Below the pieces are notes generated by a model, which saw nothing but the letters and a program-made list of their open reading frames with translations, ran no database searches and had not been told where the DNA came from. Shown here piece after piece: positions 45,801-60,445 of a stretch of DNA of 64,000 nucleotides. Origin of the DNA: Aulostomus chinensis (lineage: Eukaryota; Chordata; Actinopteri; Syngnathiformes; Aulostomidae); contig JBBMOA010000001.1 in assembly GCA_037954235.1 (NCBI GenBank), forward strand, positions 28,473,074 through 28,537,073, given 5' to 3'. The translations under genes and the position numbers were made by a program. Position 1 is the stretch's first letter; every line of letters starts with the position of its first letter.

Positions 45801-47309
45801 GCATCATCTTGAGTTCATTAGCAATTCTTCTGACATAACTGTCGCATTATTTTGAGGTTCGTAGCAACTCTTACTACATGACTGTCAGCATCACTTTGAG
45901 GTTATTCAAAACTTTCACTCCATTACTGTTAGCATCATTTTGAGTTCATTAGCAATTCTTACGACATCACAGTAGCATTAAATTGAGTTCATTAGCAACT
46001 CTTACTACATGACTGTCAGTATCACTTTGAAGTTGTTCGAAACACTTACTACATGACTGTCAGCATCACTTTGAGGTTGTTCGAAACTCTTACTACATTA
46101 CTGTAAGCATCACTGAGTTTATTAGCAACTATCACTACATTACTGTTATCATCATCTTGAGTTCATTAGCAATTCTTACGACATCACTGTCGCAATATTT
46201 TGAGGTTCGTATTAACTCTTACTACATGACTGTCAGCATCAATTTGAGGTTATTCGAAACTTTCACTCCATTAATGTTAGCATCATTTTGAGTTCATTAG
46301 CAATTCTTACTTAATCACTGTAGCATCATTTTGCGATCATTAGCAATTCTTCTGACATCACTGTCGCATTATTTTGAGGTTCGTAGCAACTCTTACTACA
46401 TGACTGTCAGCATCACTTTGAGGTTGTTCGAAACTCTTGCTACATTACTGTAAGGATCACTGAGTTTATTAGCAACTATCACTACATTACTGTTAGCGTC
46501 ATCTTGAGTTCATTAGCAATTCTTACGACATCACTGTCGCATCATTTTGAGATCATTAGCAATTCTTCCGACATCACTTTCGCAATATTTTGAGGTTCGT
46601 ATTAACTCTTACTACATGACTGTCAGCATCACTTTGAGGTTATTCGAAACGTTCACTCCATTACTGTTAGCATCATTTTGAATTCATTAGCAATTCTTAC
46701 TTAATCACTGTCGCATCATTTTGAGATCTTTAGCAATTCTTCTGACATCACTGTCGCATCATTTTGAGATCATTCGCAATTCTTCCGACATCACTGTCGC
46801 ATTATTTTGAGGTTTGTAGAAACTCTTACTACATGACTGTCAGCATCACTTTGAGTTCATTCGAAACGTTCACTCCATTACTGTTAGCATCATTTTGAAT
46901 TCATTAGCAATTCTTACTAAATCACTGTCGCATCATTTTGAGATCTTTAGCAATTCTTCTGACATCACAGTAGCATTAAATTGAGTTCATTAGCAACTCT
47001 TACTACATGACTGTCAGCATCACTTTGAGGTTGTTCGAAACTCTTACTACATTACTGTAAGCATCACTGAGTTTATTTGCAACTATCACTACATTACTGT
47101 TAGCGTCATTTTGAGTTCTTTAGCAATTCTTTCGACATCACTGTCGCAATATTTTGAGGTTCGTAGCAACTCTTACTACATAACTGTCAGCATCACTTTG
47201 AAGTTGTTCGAAACACTTACTACATTACTGTAAGCATCACTGAGTTTATTAGCAACTTTTACTACATGACTGTCAGCATCACTTTGAGGTTGTTCGAAAC
47301 TCTTACTAC

Positions 47310-49127
47310 ATTACTGTTAGCATCATCTTGAGTTCATTAGCAATTCTTACGACATCACTGTCGCATCATTTTGAGATCATTAGCAATTCTTCTGACATCA
47401 CTGTCGCATTTTTTTTAGGTTCGTAGCAACTCTTACTACATGACTGTCAGCATCACTTTGAGGTTATTCGAAACTTTCACTCCATTACTGTTAGCATCAT
47501 TTTGAGTTTATTAGCAATTCTTACTAAATCACTGTCGCATCATTTTGAGATCTTTAGCAATTCATCTGACATCACTGTCGCAATATTTTTAGGTTTCTTA
47601 GCAACTTTTTCTACATTACTGTCGCATTATTTTGAGGTTCGTAGCAACTCCTACCACATGATCGTCAGCATCATTTTGAGGTTATTCGAAACTTTCACTC
47701 CATTACCGTTAGCATCATTTTGAGTTCATTAGCAATTCTTACTACATCACTGTCGCATCATTTTGAGTTCATTAGCAATTCTTCCGACATCACTGTCGCA
47801 ATATTTTGAGGATCGTAGCAACTTTTACTACATTACTGTCGCATTATTTTGAGGTTTGTAGCAACTCTTACTACATGACTGTCAGCATCACTTTGAGGTT
47901 ATTCGAAACTTTCACTCCATTACTGTTAGCATCATTTTGAGTTCATGAGCAATTCTTCCGACATCACTGTCGCATTATTTTGAGGTTCGTAGCAACTCTT
48001 ACTACATGACTGTCAGCATCACTTTGAGGTTATTCGAAACGTTCACTCCATTACTTTTCGCATCATTTTGAGTTTATTAGCAATTCTTACTAAATCACTG
48101 TCGCATCATTTTGAGATCTTTTGCAATTCATCTGACATCACTGTCGCAATATTTTGAGGTTTCTTAGCAACTCTTACCACATGACCGTCAGCATCACTTT
48201 GAGGTTATTCGAAACTTTCAGTCCATTACTGTTAGCATCATTTTGAGTTCATTAGCAATTCTTACTACATCACTGTCGCATCATTTTGAGATCATTAGCA
48301 ATTCTTCCGACATCACTGTCGCATTATTTTGATGTTCGTAGCAACTCTTACTACATGACTGTCAGCATCACTTTGAAGTTGTTCGAAACACTTACTACAT
48401 TACTGTAAGCATCACTGAGTTTATTAGCAACTCTTACTACATGACTGTCAGCATCACTTTGAGGTTGTTCGAAACTCTTATTACATTACTGTAAGCATCA
48501 CTGAGTTTATTAGCAACTATCACTACATTAATGTTAGCATCATCTTGAGTTCATTAGCAATTCTTACGACATCACTGTCGCATCATTTTGAGATCATTAG
48601 CAATTCTTCTGACATCACTGTCGCATTTTTTTTAGGTTCGTAGCAACTCTTACTACATGACTGTCAGCATCACTTTGAGGTTATTCGAAACTTTCACTCC
48701 ATTACTGTTAGCATCATTTTGAGTTTATTAGCAATTCTTACTAAATCACTGTCGCATCATTTTGAGATCTTTAGCAATTCATCTGACATCACTGTCGCAA
48801 TATTTTTAGGTTTCTTAGCAACTTTTTCTACATTACTGTCGCATTATTTTGAGGTTCGTAGCAACTCCTACCACATGATCGTCAGCATCATTTTGAGGTT
48901 ATTCGAAACTTTCACTCCATTACCGTTAGCATCATTTTGAGTTCATTTGCAATTCTTACTACATCACTGTCGCATCATTTTGAGTTCATTAGCAATTCTT
49001 CCGACATCACTGTCGCAATATTTTGAGGATCGTCGCAACTTTTACTACATTACTGTCGCATTATTTTGAGGTTTGTAGCAACTCTTACTACATGACTGTC
49101 AGCATCACTTTGAGGTTATTCGAAACG
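47310..49127 (+). repeat. ~600-bp block duplicated at 1,217-bp offset
   Basis: 47,310-47,910 recurs as 48,527-49,127 with few substitutions (for example agcaattctt against tgcaattctt). The shared variant cgcattttttttaggttcg marks both copies. Confidence 0.85.
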
Positions 49128-52100
49128 TTCACTCCATTACTTTTAGCATCATTTTGAGTTTATTAGCAATTCTTACTAAATCACTGTCGCATCATTTTGA
49201 GATCATTAGCAATTCTTCCGACATCACTGTCGCATTATTTTGATGTTCGTAGCAACTCTTACTACATGACTGTCAGCATCACTTTGAAGTTGTTCGAAAC
49301 ACTTACTACATTACTGTAAGCATCACTGAGTTTATTAGCAACTATCACTACATTAATGTTAGCATCATCTTGAGTTCTTTAGCAATTCGTACGACATCAC
49401 TGTAGCATCATTTTGAGATCATTAGCCATTCTTCCTACATCAGTGTCGCAATATTTTGAGGTTCGTAGCAACTCTTACTACATTACTGTCAGCATCACTT
49501 TGAGGTTGTTCGAAACGTTCACTCCATTACTGTTAGCATCATTTTGAGTTTATTAGCAATTCTTACTAAATGACTGTCGCATCATTTTGAGATCTTTAGC
49601 AATTCATCTGACATCACTGTCGCAATATTTTGAGGTTCGTAGCAACTTTTTCTACATTACTGTCGCATTATTTTGAGGTTTGTAGCATCTCTTACTACAT
49701 GACCGTCGGCATCACTTTGAGGTTATTCGTAACTTTCACTCCATTACTGTTAGCATCATTTTGAGTTCATAAGCAATTCTTACGACATCACTGTCGCATC
49801 ATTTTGAGATCATTTGCAATTCTTCTGACATCACTGTAGCATTATTTTGATGTTCGTAGCAATTCTTCTGACATCACTGTCGCATTATTTTTTAGGTTCG
49901 TAGCAACTCTTATTACATGACTGTCAGCATCACTTTGAGGTTGTTCGAAACTCTTACTACATTACTGTAAGCATCACTGAGTTGATTAGCAACTATCATT
50001 GCATTACTGTTAGCATCGTTTTCATTTCAATAGCAATTCTTCCGACATCACTGTCGCATCATTTTTTATTTACTCGCAACTCAAACCACATGACTTTCAG
50101 CATCACTTTGAGGTTATTCGAAACTTTCACTCCATTACTGTTAGCACCCTTTTGAGTTCATTAGTTGTTCTTACTAAATCACTGTGGCAGCATTTTGAGT
50201 TCATTAGCAATTCTTACTAAATCACTGGAGCATCATTTTGAGATCATTAGCAATTCTTCTGACATCACTGTCGCATTATTTTGAGGTTCGTAGCAACTCA
50301 AACCACATGACTGTCAGCATCACTTTGAGGTTATTCGAAACTTTCACTCCATTACTGTTAGCATCCTTTTGAGTTCATTAGTTGTTCTTACTAAATCACT
50401 GTAGCATCATTTTGAGTTCATTAGCAATTCTTACTAAATCACTGTAGCATCATTTTGAGATCATTAGCAATTCTTCTGACATCACTGTCGCATTATTTTG
50501 AGGTTCGTAGCAACTCTTACTGCATGACTATCAGCATCACTTTGAGGTTGTTCGAAACACTTAGTACATTACTGTAAGCATCACTGAGTTGATTAGCAAC
50601 TATCACTACATTACTGTTAGCATCATTTTGAGTTCATTAGCAATTCTTCTGACATCACTGTCGCATTATTTTGATGTTCTTAGCAATTCTTCTGACATCA
50701 CTGTCGCATTATTTTGAGGTTCGTAGCAACTCTTACTACATGACTGTCAGCATCACTTTGAGGTTTTTCGAAACTTTCACTCCATTACTGTTAGCATCAT
50801 TTTGAGTTCATTAGCAATTCTTACAAAATCACTTTAGCATCATTTTGAGATCATTAGCAACTCTTCTGACATCACTGTCGCATTATTTTTTAGGTTCGTA
50901 GCAACTCTTACTACATGACTGTCAGCATCACTTTGAGGTTATTCGAAACTTTCACTCCATTAATGTTAGCATCATTTTGAGTTCATTCGCAATTCTTACT
51001 AAATCACTGTAGCATCATTTTGAGATCATTAGCAATTCTTACTAAATCACTGTAGCATCATTTTGAGATCATTAGCAATTCTTCTGACATCACTGTCGCA
51101 TTATTTTGAGGTTCGTAGCAACTCAAACCACATGACTGTCAGCATCACTTTGAGGTTATTCGAAACTTTCACTCCATTACTGTTAGCACCCTTTTGAGTT
51201 CATTAGTTGTTCTTACTAAATCACTGTAGCATTCAATTGAGTTCATTAGCAATTCTTACTAAATCACTGTAGCATCATTTTGAGATCATTAGCAATTCTT
51301 CTGACATCACTGTCGCATTATTTTGAGGTTCGTAGCAACTCTTACTGCATGACTGTCAGCATCACTTTGAGGTTGTTCGAAACACTTAGTACATTACTGT
51401 AAGCATCACTGAGTTGATTAGCAACTATCACTACATTACTGTTAGCATCATTTTGAGTTCATTTGCAATTCTTCCGACATCATTGTCGCAATATCTTGAG
51501 GTTCGTAGCAACTTTTACGACATTACTGTCGCATTATTTTGAGGTTCGTAGCAACTCTTACTACATGACTGTCAGCATCACTTTGAGGTTTTTCGAAACT
51601 TTCACTCCATTACTGTTAGCATCATTTTGAGTTCATTCGCAATTCTTACACAATCACTGTAGCATCATTTTGACATCATTAGCAACTCTTCTGACATCAC
51701 TGTCGCGTTATTTTTTAGGTTCGTAGCAACTCTTACGACATGACTGTCAGCATCACTTTGAGGTTATTCGAAACTTTCACTCCATTAATGTTAGCATCAT
51801 TTTGAGTTCATTAGCAATTCTTACTACATCACTGTCGCATCATTTTGAGATCTTTAGCAATTCATCTGACATCACTGTCGCAATATTTTTAGGTTTCTTA
51901 GCAACTTTTTCTACATTACTGTCGCATTATTTTGAGGTTCGTAGCAACTCCTACCACATGATCGTCAGCATCACTTTGAGGTTATTCGAAACTTTCACTC
52001 CATTACTGTGAGCATCATTTTGAGTTCATTAGCAGTTCTTCCGACATCACTGTCGCATTATTTTGAGGTTCGTAGCAACTCTTACTGCATGACTGTCAGC

Positions 52101-55100
52101 ATCACTTTGAGGTGTTCGAAACACTTAGTACATTACTGTAAGCATCACTGAGTTGATTAGCAACTATCACTACATTACTGTTAGCATCATTTTGAGTTCA
52201 TTAGCAATTCTTCCGACATCACTGTCGCAATATTTTGAGGTTCGTAGCAACTTTTGCTACATTACTGTCGCATTATTTTGAGGTTCGTAGCAACTCTTAC
52301 TACATGACTGTCAGCATCACTTTGAGGTTATTCGAAACGTTCACTCCATTCGTGTTAGCATCATTTTGAGTTCATTTGCAATTCTTACTAAATCACTGTT
52401 GCATCATTTTGAGATCTTGAGCAATTCTTACGACATCACTGTCGCATTATTTTGAGGTTCGTAGCAACTCTTACTACATGACTGTCAGCATCACTTTGAG
52501 GTTATTCGAAACTTTCACTCCATTACTGTTAGCATCATTTTGAGTTCATAAGCAATTCTTACTACATCACTGTCGCATCATTTTGAGATCATTAGCAATT
52601 CTTCTGACATCACTGTCGCATTATTTTGATGTTCGTAGCAATTTTTCTGACATCACTGTCGCATTATTTTTTAGGTACGTAGCAACTCTTACTACATGAC
52701 TGTCAGCATCACTTTGAGGTTGTTCGAAACTCTTACTGCATTACTGTAAGCATCACTGAGTTGATTAGCAACTTTCACTACATTACTCTTAGCATCGTTT
52801 TGAGTTCAATAGCAATTCTTACGACATCACTGTCAGCATCATTTTTTATTTCCTCGCAACACAAACTACATGACTTTCAGCATCACTTTGAGGTTATTCG
52901 AAACTTTCACTCCATTACTGTTAGCACCCTTTTGAGATCATTAGTTGTTCTTACTAAATCACTGTAGCATCATTTTGAGTTCATTAGCAATTCTTACTAC
53001 ATCACTGTCGCATCATTTTGAGATCATTAGCAATTATTCAGACATCACTGTCGCATTATTTTGAGGTTCGTAGCAACTCTTACTACATGACTGTCAGCAT
53101 CACTTTGAGGTTATTCGAAACTTTCACTCCATTAATGTTAGCATCATTTTGAGTTCATTAGCAATTTTTACTACATCACTGTCGCATCATTTTGAGATCA
53201 TTAGCAATTCTTCTGACATCACTGTCGCATTATTTTGAGGTTCGTAGCAACTCTTACTGCATGACTGTCAGCATCACTTTGAGGTTATTCGAAACGTTCA
53301 CTCCATTACTTTTAGCATCATTTTGAGTTTATTAGCAATTCTTACTAAATCACTGTCGCATCATTTTGAGATCATTAGCAATTCTTCCGACATCACTGTC
53401 GCATTATTTTGATGTTCGTAGCAACTCTTACTACATGACTGTCAGCATCACTTTGAAGTTGTTCGAAACACTTACTACATTACTGTAAGCATCACTGAGT
53501 TTATTAGCAACTCTTACTACATGACTGTCAGCATGACTTTGAGGTTGTTCGAAACTCTTATTACATTACTGTAAGCATCACTGAGTTTATTAGCAACTAT
53601 CACTACATTAATGTTAGCATCATCTTGAGTTCTTTAGCAATTCGTACGACATCACTGTAGCATCATTTTGAGATCATTAGCCATTCTTCCTACATCAGTG
53701 TCGCAATATTTTGAGGTTCGTAGCAACTCTTACTACATTACTGTCAGCATCACTTTGAGGTTGTTCGAAACGTTCACTCCATTACTGTTAGCATCATTTT
53801 GAGTTTATTAGCAATTCTTACTAAATGACTGTCGCATCATTTTGAGATCTTTAGCAATTCATCTGACATCACTGTCGCAATATTTTGAGGTTCGTAGCAA
53901 CTTTTTCTACATTACTGTCGCATTATTTTGAGGTTTGTAGCATCTCTTACTACATGACCGTCGGCATCACTTTGAGGTTATTCGTAACTTTCACTCCATT
54001 ACTGTTAGCATCATTTTGAGTTCATAAGCAATTCTTACGACATCACTGTCGCATCATTTTGAGATCATTTGCAATTCTTCTGACATCACTGTAGCATTAT
54101 TTTGATGTTCGTAGCAATTCTTCTGACATCACTGTCGCATTATTTTTTAGGTTCGTAGCAACTCTTATTACATGACTGTCAGCATCACTTTGAGGTTGTT
54201 CGAAACTCTTACTACATTACTGTAAGCATCACTGAGTTGATTAGCAACTATCATTGCATTACTGTTAGCATCGTTTTCATTTCAATAGCAATTCTTCCGA
54301 CATCACTGTCGCATCATTTTTTATTTACTCGCAACTCAAACCACATGACTTTCAGCATCACTTTGAGGTTATTCGAAACTTTCACTCCATTACTGTTAGC
54401 ACCCTTTTGAGTTCATTAGTTGTTCTTACTAAATCACTGTGGCAGCATTTTGAGTTCATTAGCAATTCTTACTAAATCACTGGAGCATCATTTTGAGATC
54501 ATTAGCAATTCTTCTGACATCACTGTCGCATTATTTTGAGGTTCGTAGCAACTCAAACCACATGACTGTCAGCATCACTTTGAGGTTATTCGAAACTTTC
54601 ACTCCATTACTGTTAGCATCCTTTTGAGTTCATTAGTTGTTCTTACTAAATCACTGTAGCATCATTTTGAGTTCATTAGCAATTCTTACTAAATCACTGT
54701 AGCATCATTTTGAGATCATTAGCAATTCTTCTGACATCACTGTCGCATTATTTTGAGGTTCGTAGCAACTCTTACTGCATGACTATCAGCATCACTTTGA
54801 GGTTGTTCGAAACACTTAGTACATTACTGTAAGCATCACTGAGTTGATTAGCAACTATCACTACATTACTGTTAGCATCATTTTGAGTTCATTAGCAATT
54901 CTTCTGACATCACTGTCGCATTATTTTGATGTTCTTAGCAATTCTTCTGACATCACTGTCGCATTATTTTGAGGTTCGTAGCAACTCTTACTACATGACT
55001 GTCAGCATCACTTTGAGGTTTTTCGAAACTTTCACTCCATTACTGTTAGCATCATTTTGAGTTCATTAGCAATTCTTACAAAATCACTTTAGCATCATTT

Positions 55101-57540
55101 TGAGATCATTAGCAACTCTTCTGACATCACTGTCGCATTATTTTTTAGGTTCGTAGCAACTCTTACTACATGACTGTCAGCATCACTTTGAGGTTATTCG
55201 AAACTTTCACTCCATTAATGTTAGCATCATTTTGAGTTCATTCGCAATTCTTACTAAATCACTGTAGCATCATTTTGAGATCATTAGCAATTCTTACTAA
55301 ATCACTGTAGCATCATTTTGAGATCATTAGCAATTCTTCTGACATCACTGTCGCATTATTTTGAGGTTCGTAGCAACTCAAACCACATGACTGTCAGCAT
55401 CACTTTGAGGTTATTCGAAACTTTCACTCCATTACTGTTAGCACCCTTTTGAGTTCATTAGTTGTTCTTACTAAATCACTGTAGCATTCAATTGAGTTCA
55501 TTAGCAATTCTTACTAAATCACTGTAGCATCATTTTGAGATCATTAGCAATTCTTCTGACATCACTGTCGCATTATTTTGAGGTTCGTAGCAACTCTTAC
55601 TGCATGACTGTCAGCATCACTTTGAGGTTGTTCGAAACACTTAGTACATTACTGTAAGCATCACTGAGTTGATTAGCAACTATCACTACATTACTGTTAG
55701 CATCATTTTGAGTTCATTTGCAATTCTTCCGACATCATTGTCGCAATATCTTGAGGTTCGTAGCAACTTTTACGACATTACTGTCGCATTATTTTGAGGT
55801 TCGTAGCAACTCTTACTACATGACTGTCAGCATCACTTTGAGGTTTTTCGAAACTTTCACTCCATTACTGTTAGCATCATTTTGAGTTCATTCGCAATTC
55901 TTACACAATCACTGTAGCATCATTTTGACATCATTAGCAACTCTTCTGACATCACTGTCGCGTTATTTTTTAGGTTCGTAGCAACTCTTACGACATGACT
56001 GTCAGCATCACTTTGAGGTTATTCGAAACTTTCACTCCATTAATGTTAGCATCATTTTGAGTTCATTAGCAATTCTTACTACATCACTGTCGCATCATTT
56101 TGAGATCTTTAGCAATTCATCTGACATCACTGTCGCAATATTTTTAGGTTTCTTAGCAACTTTTTCTACATTACTGTCGCATTATTTTGAGGTTCGTAGC
56201 AACTCCTACCACATGATCGTCAGCATCACTTTGAGGTTATTCGAAACTTTCACTCCATTACTGTGAGCATCATTTTGAGTTCATTAGCAGTTCTTCCGAC
56301 ATCACTGTCGCATTATTTTGAGGTTCGTAGCAACTCTTACTGCATGACTGTCAGCATCACTTTGAGGTGTTCGAAACACTTAGTACATTACTGTAAGCAT
56401 CACTGAGTTGATTAGCAACTATCACTACATTACTGTTAGCATCATTTTGAGTTCATTAGCAATTCTTCCGACATCACTGTCGCAATATTTTGAGGTTCGT
56501 AGCAACTTTTGCTACATTACTGTCGCATTATTTTGAGGTTCGTAGCAACTCTTACTACATGACTGTCAGCATCACTTTGAGGTTATTCGAAACGTTCACT
56601 CCATTCGTGTTAGCATCATTTTGAGTTCATTTGCAATTCTTACTAAATCACTGTTGCATCATTTTGAGATCTTGAGCAATTCTTACGACATCACTGTCGC
56701 ATTATTTTGAGGTTCGTAGCAACTCTTACTACATGACTGTCAGCATCACTTTGAGGTTATTCGAAACTTTCACTCCATTACTGTTAGCATCATTTTGAGT
56801 TCATAAGCAATTCTTACTACATCACTGTCGCATCATTTTGAGATCATTAGCAATTCTTCTGACATCACTGTCGCATTATTTTGATGTTCGTAGCAATTTT
56901 TCTGACATCACTGTCGCATTATTTTTTAGGTACGTAGCAACTCTTACTACATGACTGTCAGCATCACTTTGAGGTTGTTCGAAACTCTTACTGCATTACT
57001 GTAAGCATCACTGAGTTGATTAGCAACTTTCACTACATTACTCTTAGCATCGTTTTGAGTTCAATAGCAATTCTTACGACATCACTGTCAGCATCATTTT
57101 TTATTTCCTCGCAACACAAACTACATGACTTTCAGCATCACTTTGAGGTTATTCGAAACTTTCACTCCATTACTGTTAGCACCCTTTTGAGATCATTAGT
57201 TGTTCTTACTAAATCACTGTAGCATCATTTTGAGTTCATTAGCAATTCTTACTACATCACTGTCGCATCATTTTGAGATCATTAGCAATTATTCAGACAT
57301 CACTGTCGCATTATTTTGAGGTTCGTAGCAACTCTTACTACATGACTGTCAGCATCACTTTGAGGTTATTCGAAACTTTCACTCCATTAATGTTGGCATC
57401 ATTTTGAGTTCATTAGCAATTTTTACTACATCACTGTCGCATCATTTTGAGATCATTAGCAATTCTTCTGACATCACTGTCGCATTATTTTGAGGTTCGT
57501 AGCAACTCTTACTGCATGACTGTCAGCATCACTTTGAGGT
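49108..57540 (+). repeat. ~4.2-kb tandem segmental duplication
   Basis: Copy 1 is about 49,108-53,275 and copy 2 about 53,276-57,540. Most of the length aligns at a constant offset of 4,255 bp with almost no differences; I noticed one A to G change at about 57,396. Near the left end the offset is 4,169 bp because copy 2 carries 86 extra bp (two units). Confidence 0.9.
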
Positions 57541-60427
57541 TGTTCGAAACACTTAGTACATTACTGTAAGCATCACTGAGTTGATTAGCAACTATCACTA
57601 CATTACTGTTCGCATCATTTTGAGTTCATTAGCAATTCTTCCGACATCACTGTCGCAATATTTTGAGGTTCGTAGCAACTTTTACTACATTACTGTCGCA
57701 TTATTTTGAGGTTCGTAGCAACTCTTACTACATGACTGACAGCATCACTTTGAGGTTATTCGAAACTTTCACTCCATTACTTTTAGCATCATTTTGAGTT
57801 TATTAGCAATTCTTACTAAATCACTGTCGCATCATTTTGAGATCTTTAGCAATTCATCTGACATCACTGTCGCAATATTTTTAGGTTTCTTAGCAACTTT
57901 TTCTACATTACTGTCGCATTATTTTGAGGTTCGTAGCAACTCCTACCACATGATCGTCAGCATCACTTTGAGGTTATTCGAAACTTTCACTCCATTACTG
58001 TGAGCATCATTTTGAGTTCATTAGCAATTCTTACTACATCACTGTCGCATCATTTTGAGATCATTAGCAATTATTCCGACATCACTGTCGCATTATTTTG
58101 AGGTTCGTAGAAACTCTTACCACATGACTGTCAGCATCACTTTGAGGTTATTCGAAACGTTCACTCCATTCGTGTTAGCATCATTTTGAGTTCATTAGCA
58201 ATTCTTACTAAATCACTGTTGCATCATTTTGAGATCTTTAGCAATTCTTACGACATCACTGTCGCATTATTTTGAGGTTCGTAGCAACTCTTCGTACATG
58301 ACTGTCAGCATCACTTTGAGATTATTCGAAACGTTCACTCCATTACTGTTAGCATCATTTTGAGTTCATTAGCAATTCTTACTAAATCACTGTCGCATCA
58401 TTTTGAGATCTTTAGCAATTCTTCTGACATCACTGTCGCATTATTTTGAGGGTCGTAGCAACTCTTACTACATTATTGTTGCATTATTTAAAGGTTCGTA
58501 GCAACTCTTACTACATTACTTTCAGCATCACTTTTAGTTTATTAGCAACTGTCACTACATTACTGTTAGCATCATTTTTAGTTTATTAGCAATTCTTTCG
58601 ACATCGCTGTACCATTAAATTGAGTTCATTAGCAACTCTTACTACATGACTGTCAGCATCACTTTGAAGTTGTTCGAAACACTTACTACATGACTGTCAG
58701 CATCACTTTTAGGTGATTCGAAACGTTCACTCCATTACTTTTAGCATCATTTTGAGTTCATTAGCAATTCTTACTAAATCACTGTTGCATCATTTTGTGA
58801 TCTTTAGCAATACATCTGACATCACTGTCGCATTATTTAGATGTTCGGAGCAACTCTTACTACATGACTATCAGCATCACTTTGAGGTTGTTCGAAACAC
58901 TTACTACATTACTGTAAGCATCACTGACTTGATTAGCAACTATCACTACATTACTGTTAGCATCATTTTGAGTTCATTAGCAATTCTTCCGACATCACTG
59001 TCGCATTATTTTGAGGTTCGGAGCAATTCTTACTACATTACTTTTGCATTATTTAAAGGTTCGTAGCAACTTTTACTAAATTACTGTCATCATCACTGTG
59101 AGTTTATTAGCAACTATCACTACATTACTGTTAGCATCATTTTGAGTTCATTAGCAATTCTTACGACATCACTATAGCATTAAATTGAGGTTAGTAGCAA
59201 CTCATACTACATGACTGTCAGCATCACTTTGAGGTTGTTCTAAACTCTTACTACATGACTTTAAGCATCACTGAGTTGATTAGCAACTATCACTACATCA
59301 CTGTTAGCATCATTTTGAGTTCATTAGTAATTCTTCCGACATCACTGTCGCAATATTTTGAGGTTCGTAGCAACTTTTACTAAATTACTGTCGCATTATT
59401 TTGAGGTTCGTAGCAACTCTTAGTACATGACTGTCAGCATCACTTTGAGGTTATTCGAAACGTTCACTCCGTTATTGTTAGCATCATTTTGAGTTCATTA
59501 GCAATTCTTTCTAAATCACTGTCGCATCATTTTGAGATCATTAGCAATTCTTCTGACATCACTGTCGCATTATTTTGAGGTTTGAAGCAACTCTTACTAC
59601 ATTAATGTTGCATTATTTAAATTGTACCAACTCTTACTACATGACTGTCAGCATCACTTTGAGTTTATTAGCAACTATCACTACATTACTGTTAGCATCA
59701 TTTTGAGTTTATTAGCAATTCTTACGACATCACCGTAGCATTAAATTGAGTTCATTTGCAACTCTTACTACATGACTTTCAGCATCACTTTGAGGTTGTT
59801 CGAAACTTTTACTACATTACTGTAAGCATCAATGAGTTTATTAGCAACTATCACTACATTACTGTTAGCATCATTTTGAGGTTAGAAGCAACTGTTACTA
59901 CATGACTGTCAGCATCACTTTTAGGTGTTTCGAAACTCTTGCTACATTACTGTAAGCATCACTGAGTTAATTAGCAACTATCACTACATTACTGTTAGCA
60001 TCATTTTGAGTTCATTAGCAATTCTTCCGACATCACTGTCGCATTATTCTGAGGTTCGTAGCAACTCTTACTACATTACTGTTGCATTATTTTGAGGTTC
60101 GTAGCAACTCTTACTACATGACTGTCAGCATCACTTTGAGGTTGTTAGAAACTCTTACTACATTACTGTAAGCATCACTGAGTTTATTAGCAACTACCAC
60201 TACATTACTGTTAGCATCATTTTGAGTTCATTAGCAATTCTTCTGACATCACTGTCGCATTATTTTGAGGTTCGTAGCAACTCTTACTACATGACCGTCA
60301 GCATCACTTTGAGGTTATTCGAAACGTTCACTCCATTACTGTTAGCATCATTTTGAGTTCATTAGCAATTCTTCCGACATTACTGTCACAATATTTTGAG
60401 GTTCGTAGCAACTCTTAGTACATGACT

Positions 60428-60445
60428 GGGTTAGGGTTAGGGTTA
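60428..60445 (+). repeat. Short interstitial telomeric repeat
   Basis: GGGTTAGGGTTAGGGTTA, three perfect vertebrate telomere units, begins at the exact end of the forward satellite (catgact) and is followed by unrelated sequence. Confidence 0.9.

Larger units (their letters stand above)
39847..60427 (+). repeat. 43-bp satellite array, forward orientation, with higher-order structure
   Basis: About 20.6 kb built from related units of 40-46 bp, marked by starts such as agcaattcttacgacatcac, agcaactcttactacatgac, aaactcttactacattactg and agcaactatcactacattac. They are arranged in higher-order repeats; spacing of equivalent positions is 174 bp (for example 52,441 to 52,615) or 216 bp (41,199 to 41,415). 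Open frames of 65-117 codons are repeat translations. The array ends exactly at the telomeric motif. Confidence 0.97.

Noticed and set aside
39847..60427. Many open frames of 60-117 codons with similar proteins (for example SLAILTTSLSHHFE).
   Set aside because: They are translations of the satellite. They repeat with the DNA unit, change frame with unit length and have no domain.
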